A stretch of 64,000 bases of DNA from Nocardia acididurans (GCF_016741815.1 NZ_JAERRJ010000011.1:248001-312000); one strand, 5' to 3'; numbered from the stretch's first letter, positions 8,275 to 16,851 are shown. Translations and numbers: made by a program. The notes: generated by a model from the sequence alone, not told the origin.

Positions 8275-9471
8275 ATGACCAGTCTCGACAACGATCTGCG
8301 TGGGCCGAACGGGCTCGGCACTCAACTCGCCAAGCGGTTCGCGCCGGTGCCTGCGCCGGAATCGCCCGCACCGGACGCGAAACCGCCCTTCTCCGAACTC
8401 GGCGCCACCGATCACTGCACGCCCGGGGTGCCCCGCCTGGGGGAGAGCGCGCTGCGGCTGCCGATACGGCGGTTGACCGCGGATGTCGAGCCCTGCCAAC
8501 TGCTGGAATGGGGTGACGGCTCGGCGTCGCCGCTGTACTGTCCGCCCGCGGCCCGGATCGACGACGGGCTCGCCGAGGAGATCGACGATCGGCTGGTCGC
8601 GTGGGCGGAAGGTCTCGGCTTCACCGATGAGGAGCTGGAGAAGCTGCGCAAGACAGGGTACGGGCGGCTGGTCATGTTGACCCACACCGATTCCGACGAT
8701 CCCGATCACCTGCTGGTGGCCGCGCAGATGAACACCGCGTGGTGGATGGCCGACGACTACTACGCCGACGATTCGGCGCTGGGCGCGGATCCGACGCGGC
8801 TGCCGCAGCGGCTGACGCTGGCCATGGCCGCGCTGGACCCGCTGCCGGACGCGGGCGAGTTCAGCGAGCCGCTCGACGCGGTGCTGCGCGAGGACAAGGT
8901 GCTGCGCGCGTTCGGTTCGGCCATCGCGCATCTGCGCAAGCACGCGACACCCGATCAGGTGCAGCGCGCCTGCTACGCGACCTTCTCGATGTTCGTGTCG
9001 TGGACCGCGTACGCCGCGTGGCGGCACACCGACGAGATGCCGACGGCGTGGGAGTACCTGGCCGCCCGCCAGCACGACACCTTCTACACCTCCATGACGC
9101 TGATCGATCCGGTCGCCGGATTCGCGGTGCCCGCCAACCTCTTCTACGACGAGCGTGTGCGCCGGGCCGCGTTCCAGGCGGGCACGGCGTGCGTGCTGGT
9201 CAACGATCTGTTCTCGGTGAAGAAAGACGCGGCCGACGAGGTGCCCGTGGCCAATATGGTGCTGCAGATCGCCGCCGACCGCGGCTGCTCGGTGGAGCAG
9301 GCCGTGGAGATCACCGTGGATCTGCACAACCGGATGGTGCGCGATTTCGAGGAGGGGCAGCGGGCCTTGAAGGCCGTGCCGTCACCCGAATTGCAGATGT
9401 TCCTGCACGGCGTCCGCAATTGGATGGGCGGCTCGTTCGAATGGCACAACACCAATCCGCGGTATCGCTAG
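8275..9471 (+). CDS. class I terpene cyclase, 2-methylisoborneol synthase-like
   Basis: The start chosen is ATG 8275 behind GGGAGAAG, giving 398 residues; the frame extends further upstream but without family similarity. The N-terminal 80 residues are proline-rich and disordered-looking, as in bacterial 2-methylisoborneol synthases. The cyclase core begins near LYCPPAARID. The metal site is DDYYADD at residues 160-166. The second metal motif is NDLFSVKKD, with Asn310, Ser314 and Asp318 where Glu is more usual. The phrases LTHTDSDDPD and ending FEWHNTNPRY also fit that family. The enzyme would ionise a prenyl diphosphate (GPP, 2-methyl-GPP or FPP). No GPP methyltransferase or encapsulin gene, the usual neighbours, lies nearby, so the product may differ. 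Confidence 0.82.
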   Translation: MTSLDNDLRGPNGLGTQLAKRFAPVPAPESPAPDAKPPFSELGATDHCTPGVPRLGESALRLPIRRLTADVEPCQLLEWGDGSASPLYCPPAARIDDGLAEEIDDRLVAWAEGLGFTDEELEKLRKTGYGRLVMLTHTDSDDPDHLLVAAQMNTAWWMADDYYADDSALGADPTRLPQRLTLAMAALDPLPDAGEFSEPLDAVLREDKVLRAFGSAIAHLRKHATPDQVQRACYATFSMFVSWTAYAAWRHTDEMPTAWEYLAARQHDTFYTSMTLIDPVAGFAVPANLFYDERVRRAAFQAGTACVLVNDLFSVKKDAADEVPVANMVLQIAADRGCSVEQAVEITVDLHNRMVRDFEEGQRALKAVPSPELQMFLHGVRNWMGGSFEWHNTNPRYR

Positions 9472-9485
9472 CCGTTCCCGGGTAG

Positions 9486-10088
9486 TCACTGTCGTGGCTG
9501 GGCGCTGATCGCGGTGCCCAGCCAGCGGCGCAGGTAGCGTCGCAGTTCCTCGTCGGCGCGGGGCGGGTTGCCGGGGGAGAGGAAGAACGACTGCATGGTG
9601 CGCAGCAGGTGCTCGACCAGCTCCCGCAGCGCCGCCTCGTCGTAGCCGTGGCGTTCCCAGTCGACGTCGAAGCGGCGAATCATGGTCATGCCGAAGGCCT
9701 GTGCCTCGTCGGAGGTGAGCGCGCCGGTATTGGCGTAGGAGCCGGACAGGATCAGGCCCAGATGCGGGGTCCGGCGCACCTCGCCCAGGGTGTAGACGAC
9801 GCCCTCGACCAGGGCTTCGGCCGGCTCGTCGAAGCCCTTGACCTGTGCGGTCAGCCGATCGAGGAAGCCGTCCACCGAGGCCAGCGCGGCCGCCTGCATG
9901 AGCGCCTCGGAGCTGGGGAAGTAGCGGTACACGGTCTGGCGGATGACGCCGAGTGACTCGGCCACGTCGGCGATGCCGACCACCGCGCCGGTCGTGCCGA
10001 TGAGATCGACTGCGGCGGAGACGATTCGGCGTGCCGCCTCGGCGTCGTCGGCCGGTGGGCTGCCGCCCCAACCGCGTCTCCTGGCCAC
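9486..10088 (-). CDS. TetR-family regulator
   Basis: The start is placed at GTG 10088, which has GAGGAA eight bases upstream; the frame continues to a GTG at 10139 but that extension has no homology. The product is 200 residues. The helix-turn-helix is IADVAESLGVIRQTVYRYFPSSEALMQAA, the standard TetR layout, followed by a helical ligand domain of unknown specificity. It is convergent with the terpene cyclase (14 bp apart) and divergent from the metal-dependent hydrolase. A perfect 8-bp inverted repeat lies in the shared promoter (10151-10176), so autoregulation and control of the hydrolase are likely. Confidence 0.85.
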   Translation of the reverse strand: MARRRGWGGSPPADDAEAARRIVSAAVDLIGTTGAVVGIADVAESLGVIRQTVYRYFPSSEALMQAAALASVDGFLDRLTAQVKGFDEPAEALVEGVVYTLGEVRRTPHLGLILSGSYANTGALTSDEAQAFGMTMIRRFDVDWERHGYDEAALRELVEHLLRTMQSFFLSPGNPPRADEELRRYLRRWLGTAISAQPRQ

Positions 10089-10150
10089 CCTGCGATTCCT
10101 CGTTTCTCCAGCTCCCGGACCGGTTTTCGAGGCTATCACGGCAAACTAAT

Positions 10151-10176
10151 CATACACATGAGCTTCAGTGTGTATG
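10151..10176. promoter_or_regulatory. inverted repeat, probable TetR operator
   Basis: CATACACA (10151-10158) and its exact reverse complement TGTGTATG (10169-10176) are separated by 10 bp. The site lies 11 bp before the ATG of the hydrolase gene and about 60 bp before the start of the divergent TetR gene, so a protein bound here would block the hydrolase promoter and leader. Confidence 0.6.
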
Positions 10177-10186
10177 GTGACTCGGC

Positions 10187-11113
10187 ATGACCGACCTGCA
10201 CGTCCGCAAGATGCACTTCGCCTTCGAGGACTACGACGTCCCCTTCCTCTGGAACGAGCAGAACCCCGCGTTCTCGAGCATGGCCAACGCGGTCTCGTTC
10301 CTGGCCATCGGTTTCGAGAAGATGATCGTGAAAATGATCCTGCAGACGAAACCGCTGATCAGCGATCCGGAAGTCGCCGCCGAGGCCGACGCCTTCATGC
10401 GCCAGGAGGGCCAGCATTCGGCCGCACATCGGCAGCATGTGAAGGGGCTCATCCGGGCGTACCCGGGCCTGCAGGAGACCCTCGACAAGGTGATCGCCGA
10501 ATTCGATCACCTCACGGCCAGAACATCTCTCGACTACCGCCTGGCCTACACGGCCGATCTGGAGGCCACCTTCACGCCGGTGTTCAAGCTCATGCTCGAC
10601 AATCACGCGACGCTGTTCAAACCCGGTGACGACCGGGTCGCCTCGCTGTTCATCTGGCATTTCGTGGAGGAGGTCGAGCACCGCAGCTCCGCGCTGATCA
10701 TCTTCGACTCGGTGGTGGGCAGCGATCTCTACCGCATGCGGGTGGCCCCGTCGATCTTCCGGCACGTGCTGAAGGTCATCCGCATCGCCTGCGAGGACTT
10801 CAATCGGCATGTGCCACTGGAGGATCGGCGCATCGACGCGCTGGCCATGTTCGCCACCCACCGCCGCGCGCAGACTTGGCGCAGGCGGCTGCCGTTCCTG
10901 CGGGCGCGCGACTTCGGGCCGATGACGCGGGCCTTCGACCACCTGCCCCTGGCCGAACAGCTCATCGCACTGGCCGGGATCGTGCGCAGCCAATTGCCCA
11001 AACACAATCCGGCACACGAGAATCTGCCCGCGCTGGCCGATATCTGGTTCGAGCGGTTCGACGAGGGCTACGACGTCACGCACTGGTACACCGCGCGTAC
11101 GGCCCGGGTCTAG
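10187..11113 (+). CDS. predicted metal-dependent hydrolase (ferritin-like, COG3687/PF10118 type)
   Basis: A 308-residue all-helical protein. The metal-ligand pattern of the family is visible: MRQEGQHSAAH in the first half and FIWHFVEEVEHRSSA in the second, giving a Glu/His cluster suited to a di-metal centre in a ferritin-like bundle. Opening residues RKMHFAFEDYDVPFLWNEQNP are also typical. The biochemical reaction of this family is not established. The ATG lies immediately after a probable operator. The downstream membrane-protein gene begins 11 bp after its stop behind AGGAGG, so the two are one operon. Confidence 0.82.
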   Translation: MTDLHVRKMHFAFEDYDVPFLWNEQNPAFSSMANAVSFLAIGFEKMIVKMILQTKPLISDPEVAAEADAFMRQEGQHSAAHRQHVKGLIRAYPGLQETLDKVIAEFDHLTARTSLDYRLAYTADLEATFTPVFKLMLDNHATLFKPGDDRVASLFIWHFVEEVEHRSSALIIFDSVVGSDLYRMRVAPSIFRHVLKVIRIACEDFNRHVPLEDRRIDALAMFATHRRAQTWRRRLPFLRARDFGPMTRAFDHLPLAEQLIALAGIVRSQLPKHNPAHENLPALADIWFERFDEGYDVTHWYTARTARV

Positions 11114-11124
11114 GAGGCGGACCG

Positions 11125-12276
11125 ATGGCTGCACACTGCTCGACCACCTTCGAACAGCTCGCCACCGCGCTCGGGTTCTCCTGCGCGGAGGCCGGCGGGC
11201 TGCTCGAGCTGAGAAATCCCTTCGCCCTGGAGAATTGGACGCTGCCCGTCCTCGAGGTGACAATCATCCTCGGGTCGGTGCTGGCGCTGATCCACGCGAT
11301 CCTGCGACTACGCCGTCACGGCGATCCGACCAACCTGGTGCTCTGGTTCGGGGCCACCGCCTACCTTTTCGTCATCGAACCGCCGCTGTACTTCCCGGCG
11401 GCCTTCGGCATCGACGAGCACGTGGACACCATGTTCGCGCACAATGTGTTCACGGTGGACTTCCTGTGGGGGCGACTGCCGCTCTACATCGTCGCGATCT
11501 ATCCGTTCATGGCCACCATCGCCTACGAAATCGTCCGCATGTTCGGGGTTTTCGAGCGGTACGGCGCCCTCGCGGGTGCGGCCTGCGTGGGATTCGTGCA
11601 TCACGCGTTCTACGAGATCTTCGATCAGATCGGCCCGCAGCTGCGGTGGTGGGAGTGGGCCACCACGAATCCGTTGAACCAGCCCATGTTCGACTCGGTG
11701 CCGCTGCCCAGCGTGGTCGTGTTCGCGGCGCTGTGGCCGATGTCGCTGGCCTGGTGCGTGTACCACTTCGTCGGGCGGGCGGTCGCCCGGGGCGAGACCT
11801 TCACCGGACTCCAATTGATCTGGCGCACAGTCGTCATCGGCCTGGCCGCCTCGCTGGGCACCTTCCTGCTCCCACTGCCGGCGACGGTGCTGGGCATGGG
11901 CAGCACGGTGGTTCGCGGCACGGTCTACGCACTGGAACTCGTGGTGCTGAGCGCCGTCGCGGTGGTCCTGCTGTACCGGCAGTGGCGGCGGCTGCGGGAG
12001 CCGTCGGACACCGCGCGCTACACGAATCCGTTCGTCCGGCGGTACAGCATCGTCTACCTGGTGGTCATGGCCGTGCTCTGGGCGGCGGCGCTGCCCGACT
12101 TCCTGCGGGCCACCGACGGCGTCACCGCGAACGGCGACCCGCTCGGCAATCTCTGGTACACGCTGGCCTGTTTCGCGATCGCGGTGCTGTGTGTCCTACC
12201 GTTGAGGTCGTGTCCGGAACCCGCCGCGCCAACAAAGGCCCCGCCGCAGCGGCCGGGAACCGTGCCGCTCTCCTAG
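11125..12276 (+). CDS. polytopic membrane protein of unknown function
   Basis: ATG 11125 is preceded by AGGAGGCGG overlapping the stop of the hydrolase gene. The 383-residue product has about eight to nine hydrophobic helices and short polar loops, with conserved-looking aromatic and charged features such as VHHAFYEIFDQIGPQ within the fourth helix region and a proline-rich C-terminus. I do not recognise the family. Operon position suggests it works with the ferritin-like hydrolase, perhaps on a membrane-soluble substrate. Its 3' end overlaps the start of the next TetR gene in another frame. Confidence 0.75.
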   Translation: MAAHCSTTFEQLATALGFSCAEAGGLLELRNPFALENWTLPVLEVTIILGSVLALIHAILRLRRHGDPTNLVLWFGATAYLFVIEPPLYFPAAFGIDEHVDTMFAHNVFTVDFLWGRLPLYIVAIYPFMATIAYEIVRMFGVFERYGALAGAACVGFVHHAFYEIFDQIGPQLRWWEWATTNPLNQPMFDSVPLPSVVVFAALWPMSLAWCVYHFVGRAVARGETFTGLQLIWRTVVIGLAASLGTFLLPLPATVLGMGSTVVRGTVYALELVVLSAVAVVLLYRQWRRLREPSDTARYTNPFVRRYSIVYLVVMAVLWAAALPDFLRATDGVTANGDPLGNLWYTLACFAIAVLCVLPLRSCPEPAAPTKAPPQRPGTVPLS

Positions 12277-12767
12277 CCGCGGCGAAAGTGACCTTCTCCG
12301 AGCACGGGCTCGATGCCCCGCTGAACCTCATCGCGCGCACGGCGGGGGTGGGGCAGGGCAGTCTGTACCGGCATTTCCCGACCCGGGAAGCGATCATTCT
12401 GGCGGTCTTCGACGAGAACATCGTGCAGCTGGAGGCACTGGTCGCCGACGCCGACTCCACGCTGGACGAACTGCTGTCGAAGATCTTCGATCAGTTGACC
12501 GCCGCCGCAGGGCTTTTCGAGCTGCTGCAACCGGCCGACAGCAGTGATCCGCGCCTGACGGAGATCATCGGCAGGCTCTACGCCATACTCACCGAGAAGC
12601 TCTCGGACGCGGCGTGCCGGGGCAGCATTCGCGCCGATGCCACCGCCGAGGACATCTTCCTGGCGGTCGGGATGCTGGGCGCGCTGCTGAACAAAACCCC
12701 GGAGCGGCACCGGGATTCGGTCGCGGAGAAGTCCTGGAAGCTGCTGCTGCGGGGCCTGCGCCACTGA
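12210..12767 (+). CDS. TetR-family regulator
   Basis: A 185-residue regulator with the helix-turn-helix LNLIARTAGVGQGSLYRHFPTREAIILAVF near residues 25-60. The GTG at 12210 is chosen to give the normal short basic arm SGTRRANKG; another GTG at 12189 is possible. The start lies 67 bp inside the 3' end of the membrane-protein gene, in a different frame, so expression is likely coupled to that operon. Downstream lies a doubled CCGGTWACCGG palindrome (12820-12853) before the lipase gene, a candidate target. The ligand is unknown. Confidence 0.82.
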   Translation: MSGTRRANKGPAAAAGNRAALLAAAKVTFSEHGLDAPLNLIARTAGVGQGSLYRHFPTREAIILAVFDENIVQLEALVADADSTLDELLSKIFDQLTAAAGLFELLQPADSSDPRLTEIIGRLYAILTEKLSDAACRGSIRADATAEDIFLAVGMLGALLNKTPERHRDSVAEKSWKLLLRGLRH

Positions 12768-12819
12768 TCGTGTCGGTGCACAGCCCTTGACGGCGCGTGT
12801 TGTGCACAGCACACTACTC

Positions 12820-12853
12820 ACCGGTAACCGGATACGAGTGTCCGGTTACCGGT
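12820..12853. promoter_or_regulatory. doubled palindrome upstream of lipase gene
   Basis: A perfect 13-bp inverted repeat (12820-12832 against 12841-12853, 8-bp spacer). Each arm is itself an 11-bp palindrome, CCGGTAACCGG at 12821-12831 and CCGGTTACCGG at 12842-12852, with centres 21 bp apart. Two stacked half-palindromes two helical turns apart look like paired operators. No T-run follows, so a terminator is less likely. It ends 38 bp before the lipase start codon. Confidence 0.55.
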
Positions 12854-12890
12854 CGGGCACGCGCCTCGGCGCACATTTCTAGGGGAACAG

Positions 12891-14207
12891 TTGAAAAGAA
12901 CACGCACGATCGCCCCGATGCTGTCGGCGATCGCGGCATTATCGATGGCCTTCGCGACCACCACGGCCACCGCGCCGCCGGTCTACGCGGCGGCCGACTC
13001 CTTCTACGCCTATCAGGGCGGCGCACCACTGTCGGGCATGGAACCGGGAACCATCCTCGACACCCGGACGCTGACCTACCACGTCGCCGGCATCTCGACG
13101 CCGATCACGGCGATCCAGCTGCTGTACCGCACCACCGACGCCCAGTACCGGGCCAGCGCCAACGTCACCTCCATCCTGCTGCCGCCGGGCGGGGTCGATC
13201 CGTCGAAAGCCATTGCCTACCAGTCGTTCTACGACTCGCTCGATCCCGAGCACGGCCCCTCGCGGGCCATCGCCGGTGATGTCAGCTTCGGCGGCCTGGT
13301 GAACACCTCGGAGACCGTGCTGCTCGCCGATATCCTGGCGCGCGGTTACACCGTGATCGTCGCCGACACCGAGGGACAGCGGGCGAACTTCGCCGCCGGA
13401 CCCGAATACGGCATGAACACACTGGATTCCATCCGCGCGGCCGTCAATTCACCTGCGACGGGCCTGAATTCGGAAACCCGGTTCGGCCTGGTCGGATACT
13501 CCGGCGGCGCGATCGCCACGAACTGGGCCGCGGCCCTGGCCCCCGACTACGCGCCGGAGATCAACGCGCGCATCGTCGGCGCGACCCAGGGCGGCCTGCT
13601 GGTCAACCCCGCCCGCAACCTGCGCTATGTCAGCGGCAGCGTGGGCTGGTCGGGGGTCGCGCCCATGGCCATCATCGGCGTGGCCCGCTCCTACGACCTG
13701 GACTTCACGCCCTACCTGAGCCCGTACGGCGCACAGGTTGCCGCCGCCTTGCGCTCGGCGTCGATCGCCAATGTGCTGTTCCAGTATCCCGGCCTGACCT
13801 GGCAGCAGCTGGTCAAGCCGGAGTACGCCGACCCGAACAATGTTGCGGTGCTGGTGGATACGGTCGACCAGGTCAACCTCGGCTACGCGCCCACCCCGAC
13901 CGTTCCGCTGTACATCGCCCAGGGCGGGGGCGGGTTCCTCGAGGGCACCGACGGCAGCCTGCCCGGGATCGGCGCCGGTGACGGCGTCATGGTCGCCGGG
14001 GACGTGCGCACCCTGGCCCGCCAGTACTGCGCCACCGGCAATCCCCGGATCGAATACGTGCAGTACGACGCGCTGAGCCACGTGGGCACCATGGGCGCGT
14101 GGATGACCGGAGCCGTCTCCTGGATCGACGACCGATTCGCCGGGATACCGGCCGGATCGAACTGCTGGGCCATCCCCGAGGGCAATTCGCTCACCTCGGG
14201 GCTGTGA
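12891..14207 (+). CDS. secreted lipase (secretory lipase / LIP family)
   Basis: A TTG start follows AGGGGAAC. The 438-residue precursor has an N-terminal signal peptide (KRTRTIAPML, then a hydrophobic core to about Ala33). The mature part resembles the LIP family of triacylglycerol lipases: ILDTRTLTYH, TSILLPPGG, and the nucleophile elbow LVGYSGGAIA with Ser204. An acid is likely in the region after PLYIAQGG and the histidine in DALSHVGTM. The enzyme should be exported and hydrolyse acylglycerols or similar esters outside the cell. It is preceded by a doubled palindrome that may be its operator and convergent with fadB2. Confidence 0.85.
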   Translation: MKRTRTIAPMLSAIAALSMAFATTTATAPPVYAAADSFYAYQGGAPLSGMEPGTILDTRTLTYHVAGISTPITAIQLLYRTTDAQYRASANVTSILLPPGGVDPSKAIAYQSFYDSLDPEHGPSRAIAGDVSFGGLVNTSETVLLADILARGYTVIVADTEGQRANFAAGPEYGMNTLDSIRAAVNSPATGLNSETRFGLVGYSGGAIATNWAAALAPDYAPEINARIVGATQGGLLVNPARNLRYVSGSVGWSGVAPMAIIGVARSYDLDFTPYLSPYGAQVAAALRSASIANVLFQYPGLTWQQLVKPEYADPNNVAVLVDTVDQVNLGYAPTPTVPLYIAQGGGGFLEGTDGSLPGIGAGDGVMVAGDVRTLARQYCATGNPRIEYVQYDALSHVGTMGAWMTGAVSWIDDRFAGIPAGSNCWAIPEGNSLTSGL

Positions 14208-14213
14208 CCGGGT

Positions 14214-14242
14214 GGCCCGGTCGGCGAAACACCGGCCGGGCC
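14214..14242. terminator. bidirectional hairpin between lipase gene and fadB2
   Basis: GGCCCGGTCGG (14214-14224) pairs with CCGGCCGGGCC (14232-14242) with one G-T wobble and a 7-base loop. It sits between two convergent stop codons. There is no clear T-run, so strength is uncertain. Confidence 0.45.
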
Positions 14243-14249
14243 CAACGGG

Positions 14250-15101
14250 TCAGTAGGTGTAGAAACCGCGGCCGGTCTTGCGGCCCAGGTAACCGGCATC
14301 CACCATGCGGCGCAACAGCACCGGCGGCGCGTACTGCGGCTCACCGAATTCGGCGAACAGCGACTCGGCCACCGCGAGGGTGACGTCCAGGCCGACGGTG
14401 TCGGTCAGGCGCAGCGGGCCCATCGGATGGGCGCAGCCGCTCACCATGCCCTCGTCGATGTCCTCGGCGCTGGCGAAACCGGTCTCGAACATGCGGATCG
14501 CATTGCACAGGTAGGGAATCAGCAGGGCGTTCACGATGAACCCGGCCTGATCCTTGGATTCGATGGTGCGCTTGCCCAGCACGTCGCGGGCGTAGGCGGT
14601 CACCGCGTCGACGACCTTGCGGTCGGTCTTGAGCGTGACCACGATCTCGACCAGCGGCAGCACCGGCACTGGATTGAAGAAGTGCACGCCCACCACGCGG
14701 CCCGGATTCACGGTGGCGTTGGCCAACCGGATCACCGGGATGGAGGAGGTGTTGGTGGCCAGAATGGTCTCCGGCGAGACGATGGCGTCGAGCTTGGCGA
14801 AGAAATCGGCCTTCAGCGACTCGATTTCCGGCGCGGCCTCGATGACCAGCTCGCGGTCCGCGAAATCGTCGATCGAGGTGGTCACGGTCACCCGGGCGCG
14901 GGCCTCGTCGGCGGCCGACTGCTCGAGCCGTCCCGACTTCACCGCGCGGGCCAGCGACTTCTCGATGCGCGCCGCGGCCGCGTCGGCCGAGGGCTGATCG
15001 CGCTCCAGAACCAGAACCGAGCCGCCCGCGCGGGCCGCCACCTCGGCGATACCGGCACCCATGGTGCCGCCGCCGATCACGCCGATGCGTTCCACTTGCA
15101 C
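14250..15101 (-). CDS. fadB2: 3-hydroxybutyryl-CoA dehydrogenase
   Basis: A 283-residue monofunctional 3-hydroxyacyl-CoA dehydrogenase. The NAD-binding motif IGVIGGGTMGAGIAEV opens the protein; ATNTSSIPVI and GVHFFNPVPVLPLVEIV hold the catalytic Ser/His region; KDQAGFIVNALLIPYLCNAIRM and HPMGPLRLTDTVGLD form the C-terminal dimer/substrate domain. It oxidises 3-hydroxybutyryl-CoA in beta-oxidation or the reverse in butanoate metabolism. Length and motifs match mycobacterial FadB2. The AraC-type regulator upstream on the same strand is about 100 bp away. Confidence 0.92.
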   Translation of the reverse strand: MQVERIGVIGGGTMGAGIAEVAARAGGSVLVLERDQPSADAAAARIEKSLARAVKSGRLEQSAADEARARVTVTTSIDDFADRELVIEAAPEIESLKADFFAKLDAIVSPETILATNTSSIPVIRLANATVNPGRVVGVHFFNPVPVLPLVEIVVTLKTDRKVVDAVTAYARDVLGKRTIESKDQAGFIVNALLIPYLCNAIRMFETGFASAEDIDEGMVSGCAHPMGPLRLTDTVGLDVTLAVAESLFAEFGEPQYAPPVLLRRMVDAGYLGRKTGRGFYTY

Positions 15102-15200
15102 TCTCCTCGAACTCGAATGTCTCCGGGGTCATCTTGCTCGATCGGCCCAACCCACCCTCACCTGGGCGGACATTGTGAGGCCCGCCACGGTGCGCCGCCG

Positions 15201-16226
15201 CTATCCCCAGCGCGCGTGGTTCTCGCGCGCGAACCGGCCCGGGGTCTGGCCCTTCCAGTCCCGGAAGGCGGCGGCGAAGGCCGACACGCTGGTGTAGCCG
15301 AGCCGCGAGGCGACCGTATCCACGGTGAGACCGGTGGCGAGCAGCTCCTCGGCCAGGATTCCCGTTGTCTCACAGGCCAGTTCGCGGAAGGTCGTGCCCT
15401 CCTCGGCGAGGCGGCGGCGCAGCGTCCGCACGCTCGTGTGCAGGTCGGCGGCGATCGTGGGCTGGTCGGCCGCACCGCCGTAGCGCAGCAGCAGCGCCCG
15501 GACCTGGCCGGAGAGCCCGGCGCGGGCGCGGCGGCGCTCCACGATGTCGGCGCACATCTTCTCGTACTGTTTTCGCAGCATCGAGTTCGCCTGCGGCATG
15601 GGGCGTTCCAACTCCGCGGCATCGATCACCAGGGTGTCGACGGGCCGGTCGAAGACGATGTCGTCGACGCCGAGCAGTACGCCCACCGCCTCGTAGACCG
15701 GCGCGTACGGCAGGCTCAGTTCCAGCCGCCGCACCGGGACATCCCAGCTCAGCAGGTCCCGCTGAATGATGCGCAGGGCGGCCAGATCTCGTTCGAGGGC
15801 GAAGCGGCGCAGCGGCGCGGGCACGGGTTCGGGGTCGAGGGTCACCAGGACCCGGCTGCCGGCGTCGGTGAGGGTGAATCGGTTGTAGGCGAAGGACAGA
15901 TCCACGTAGCGGACCCACAGCTCGCTCATCTCCCGTACGGTCGAGCAACTGCTCATGGCGATGCCGAGGGTGCCCAGCATCGGCAGGCGCACCGAAAAGC
16001 CCACCAGCAGACCCGTTCCCGGTTCGTCGCCGACGGCGTCGAGGATATTGGCGATGATCCGGAACTCCTGGGCGAGATCGATCTCGATGTCCGGATCTTC
16101 CAGATCGCGGTCGTCCAGACCGGTGTCCGCCAGTGCGGCGGCTCTGGTCACGGATCGGCTAACGGCGAAGTCGACGAGCGTCGCGGCGCTGTGAATCGAA
16201 CGCACACACCAGGAATCGGCGGACAT
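15201..16226 (-). CDS. AraC-family regulator with arabinose-binding-like N-terminal domain
   Basis: ATG 16226 (MSADSWCVRS) is chosen because family similarity begins there and GGGAG lies upstream; the open frame runs to 16373. The 341-residue product has an N-terminal PF12625-type domain and a C-terminal AraC DNA-binding domain with the two helix-turn-helix motifs (DLHTSVRTLRRRLAEEG and ASRLGYTSVSAFAAAFRDWKGQTPGRF split between helices). Such OruR/ArgR-like regulators often control neighbouring lipid or amino-acid catabolic genes. It lies just upstream of fadB2 on the same strand, which is a plausible target. Confidence 0.85.
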   Translation of the reverse strand: MSADSWCVRSIHSAATLVDFAVSRSVTRAAALADTGLDDRDLEDPDIEIDLAQEFRIIANILDAVGDEPGTGLLVGFSVRLPMLGTLGIAMSSCSTVREMSELWVRYVDLSFAYNRFTLTDAGSRVLVTLDPEPVPAPLRRFALERDLAALRIIQRDLLSWDVPVRRLELSLPYAPVYEAVGVLLGVDDIVFDRPVDTLVIDAAELERPMPQANSMLRKQYEKMCADIVERRRARAGLSGQVRALLLRYGGAADQPTIAADLHTSVRTLRRRLAEEGTTFRELACETTGILAEELLATGLTVDTVASRLGYTSVSAFAAAFRDWKGQTPGRFARENHARWG

Positions 16227-16598
16227 GGAGCAAATGATCTCCCATGGAAGCGGGCCGTGACCGCAAGTTGGCAATTTGGCAGCAAACTTCGAGCCGGTAC
16301 TGGTGTGTCGACTCGCAGGAGATCGATCGAGCCGGTCGCGCTGGCCCAAATCCGCAGAAACGTGGCCGCCCACTTCGCCCGCCGCGCCGCGCCGCGAGCC
16401 ATAGTCTGAGCCCGGTGGGCCGCCGCCCCTGATGGCCCACCCGGTCCCGACCTCGAACCCGGGGCCGACGCTGTACGGCAGTCCCCTGCCGGCGGGCGCG
16501 ATACTCGGCTACGTCTCCGTCCCGCCCGCCGGCAGGCCCGCACACCCTGTACCCGATACGCCTGTGCGCGTCCGGGTTTCGAGCACAAGGCGGAGACG
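16227..16598. other. 372-bp intergenic stretch with long inverted repeat
   Basis: No convincing gene is seen here. It holds the promoter side of the AraC gene and one striking element: CCTGCCGGCGGGCG (16485-16498) and its exact reverse complement at 16523-16536, with a 24-base loop. Function unknown. Confidence 0.5.
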
Positions 16599-16781
16599 AT
16601 GACCACCCCGGCCACCCGGCACGGCACGGCCCTGCACCTCTGGACGGAGATCGCGGACCGATACGGCAGCCTCGACGCCTTCGTCACCCAGGTCCGCCGC
16701 GAAATCGACGCACCGACCATGGAACTGCCCCGGCTCGACACGCCGCAGGCGGAGGTGACCACCCCGATGAACCTCGGGTGA
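16599..16781 (+). CDS. small hypothetical protein (60 aa)
   Basis: A short frame starting at ATG 16599 with GGCGGAG six bases upstream. The product has one likely amphipathic helix (LHLWTEIADRYGSLDAFVTQV) and a polar, proline-containing tail. No family recognised. It is supported only by the ribosome site, codon usage in keeping with its neighbours and its place in an otherwise empty gap, so it may be spurious. Confidence 0.35.
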   Translation: MTTPATRHGTALHLWTEIADRYGSLDAFVTQVRREIDAPTMELPRLDTPQAEVTTPMNLG

Positions 16782-16851
16782 CGGTCCGCATCCGGGGGTG
16801 AGCGTCACGGTGGTGGGCGGATGAAGTTGGTCCACTGCTCATCTGCCCGCC

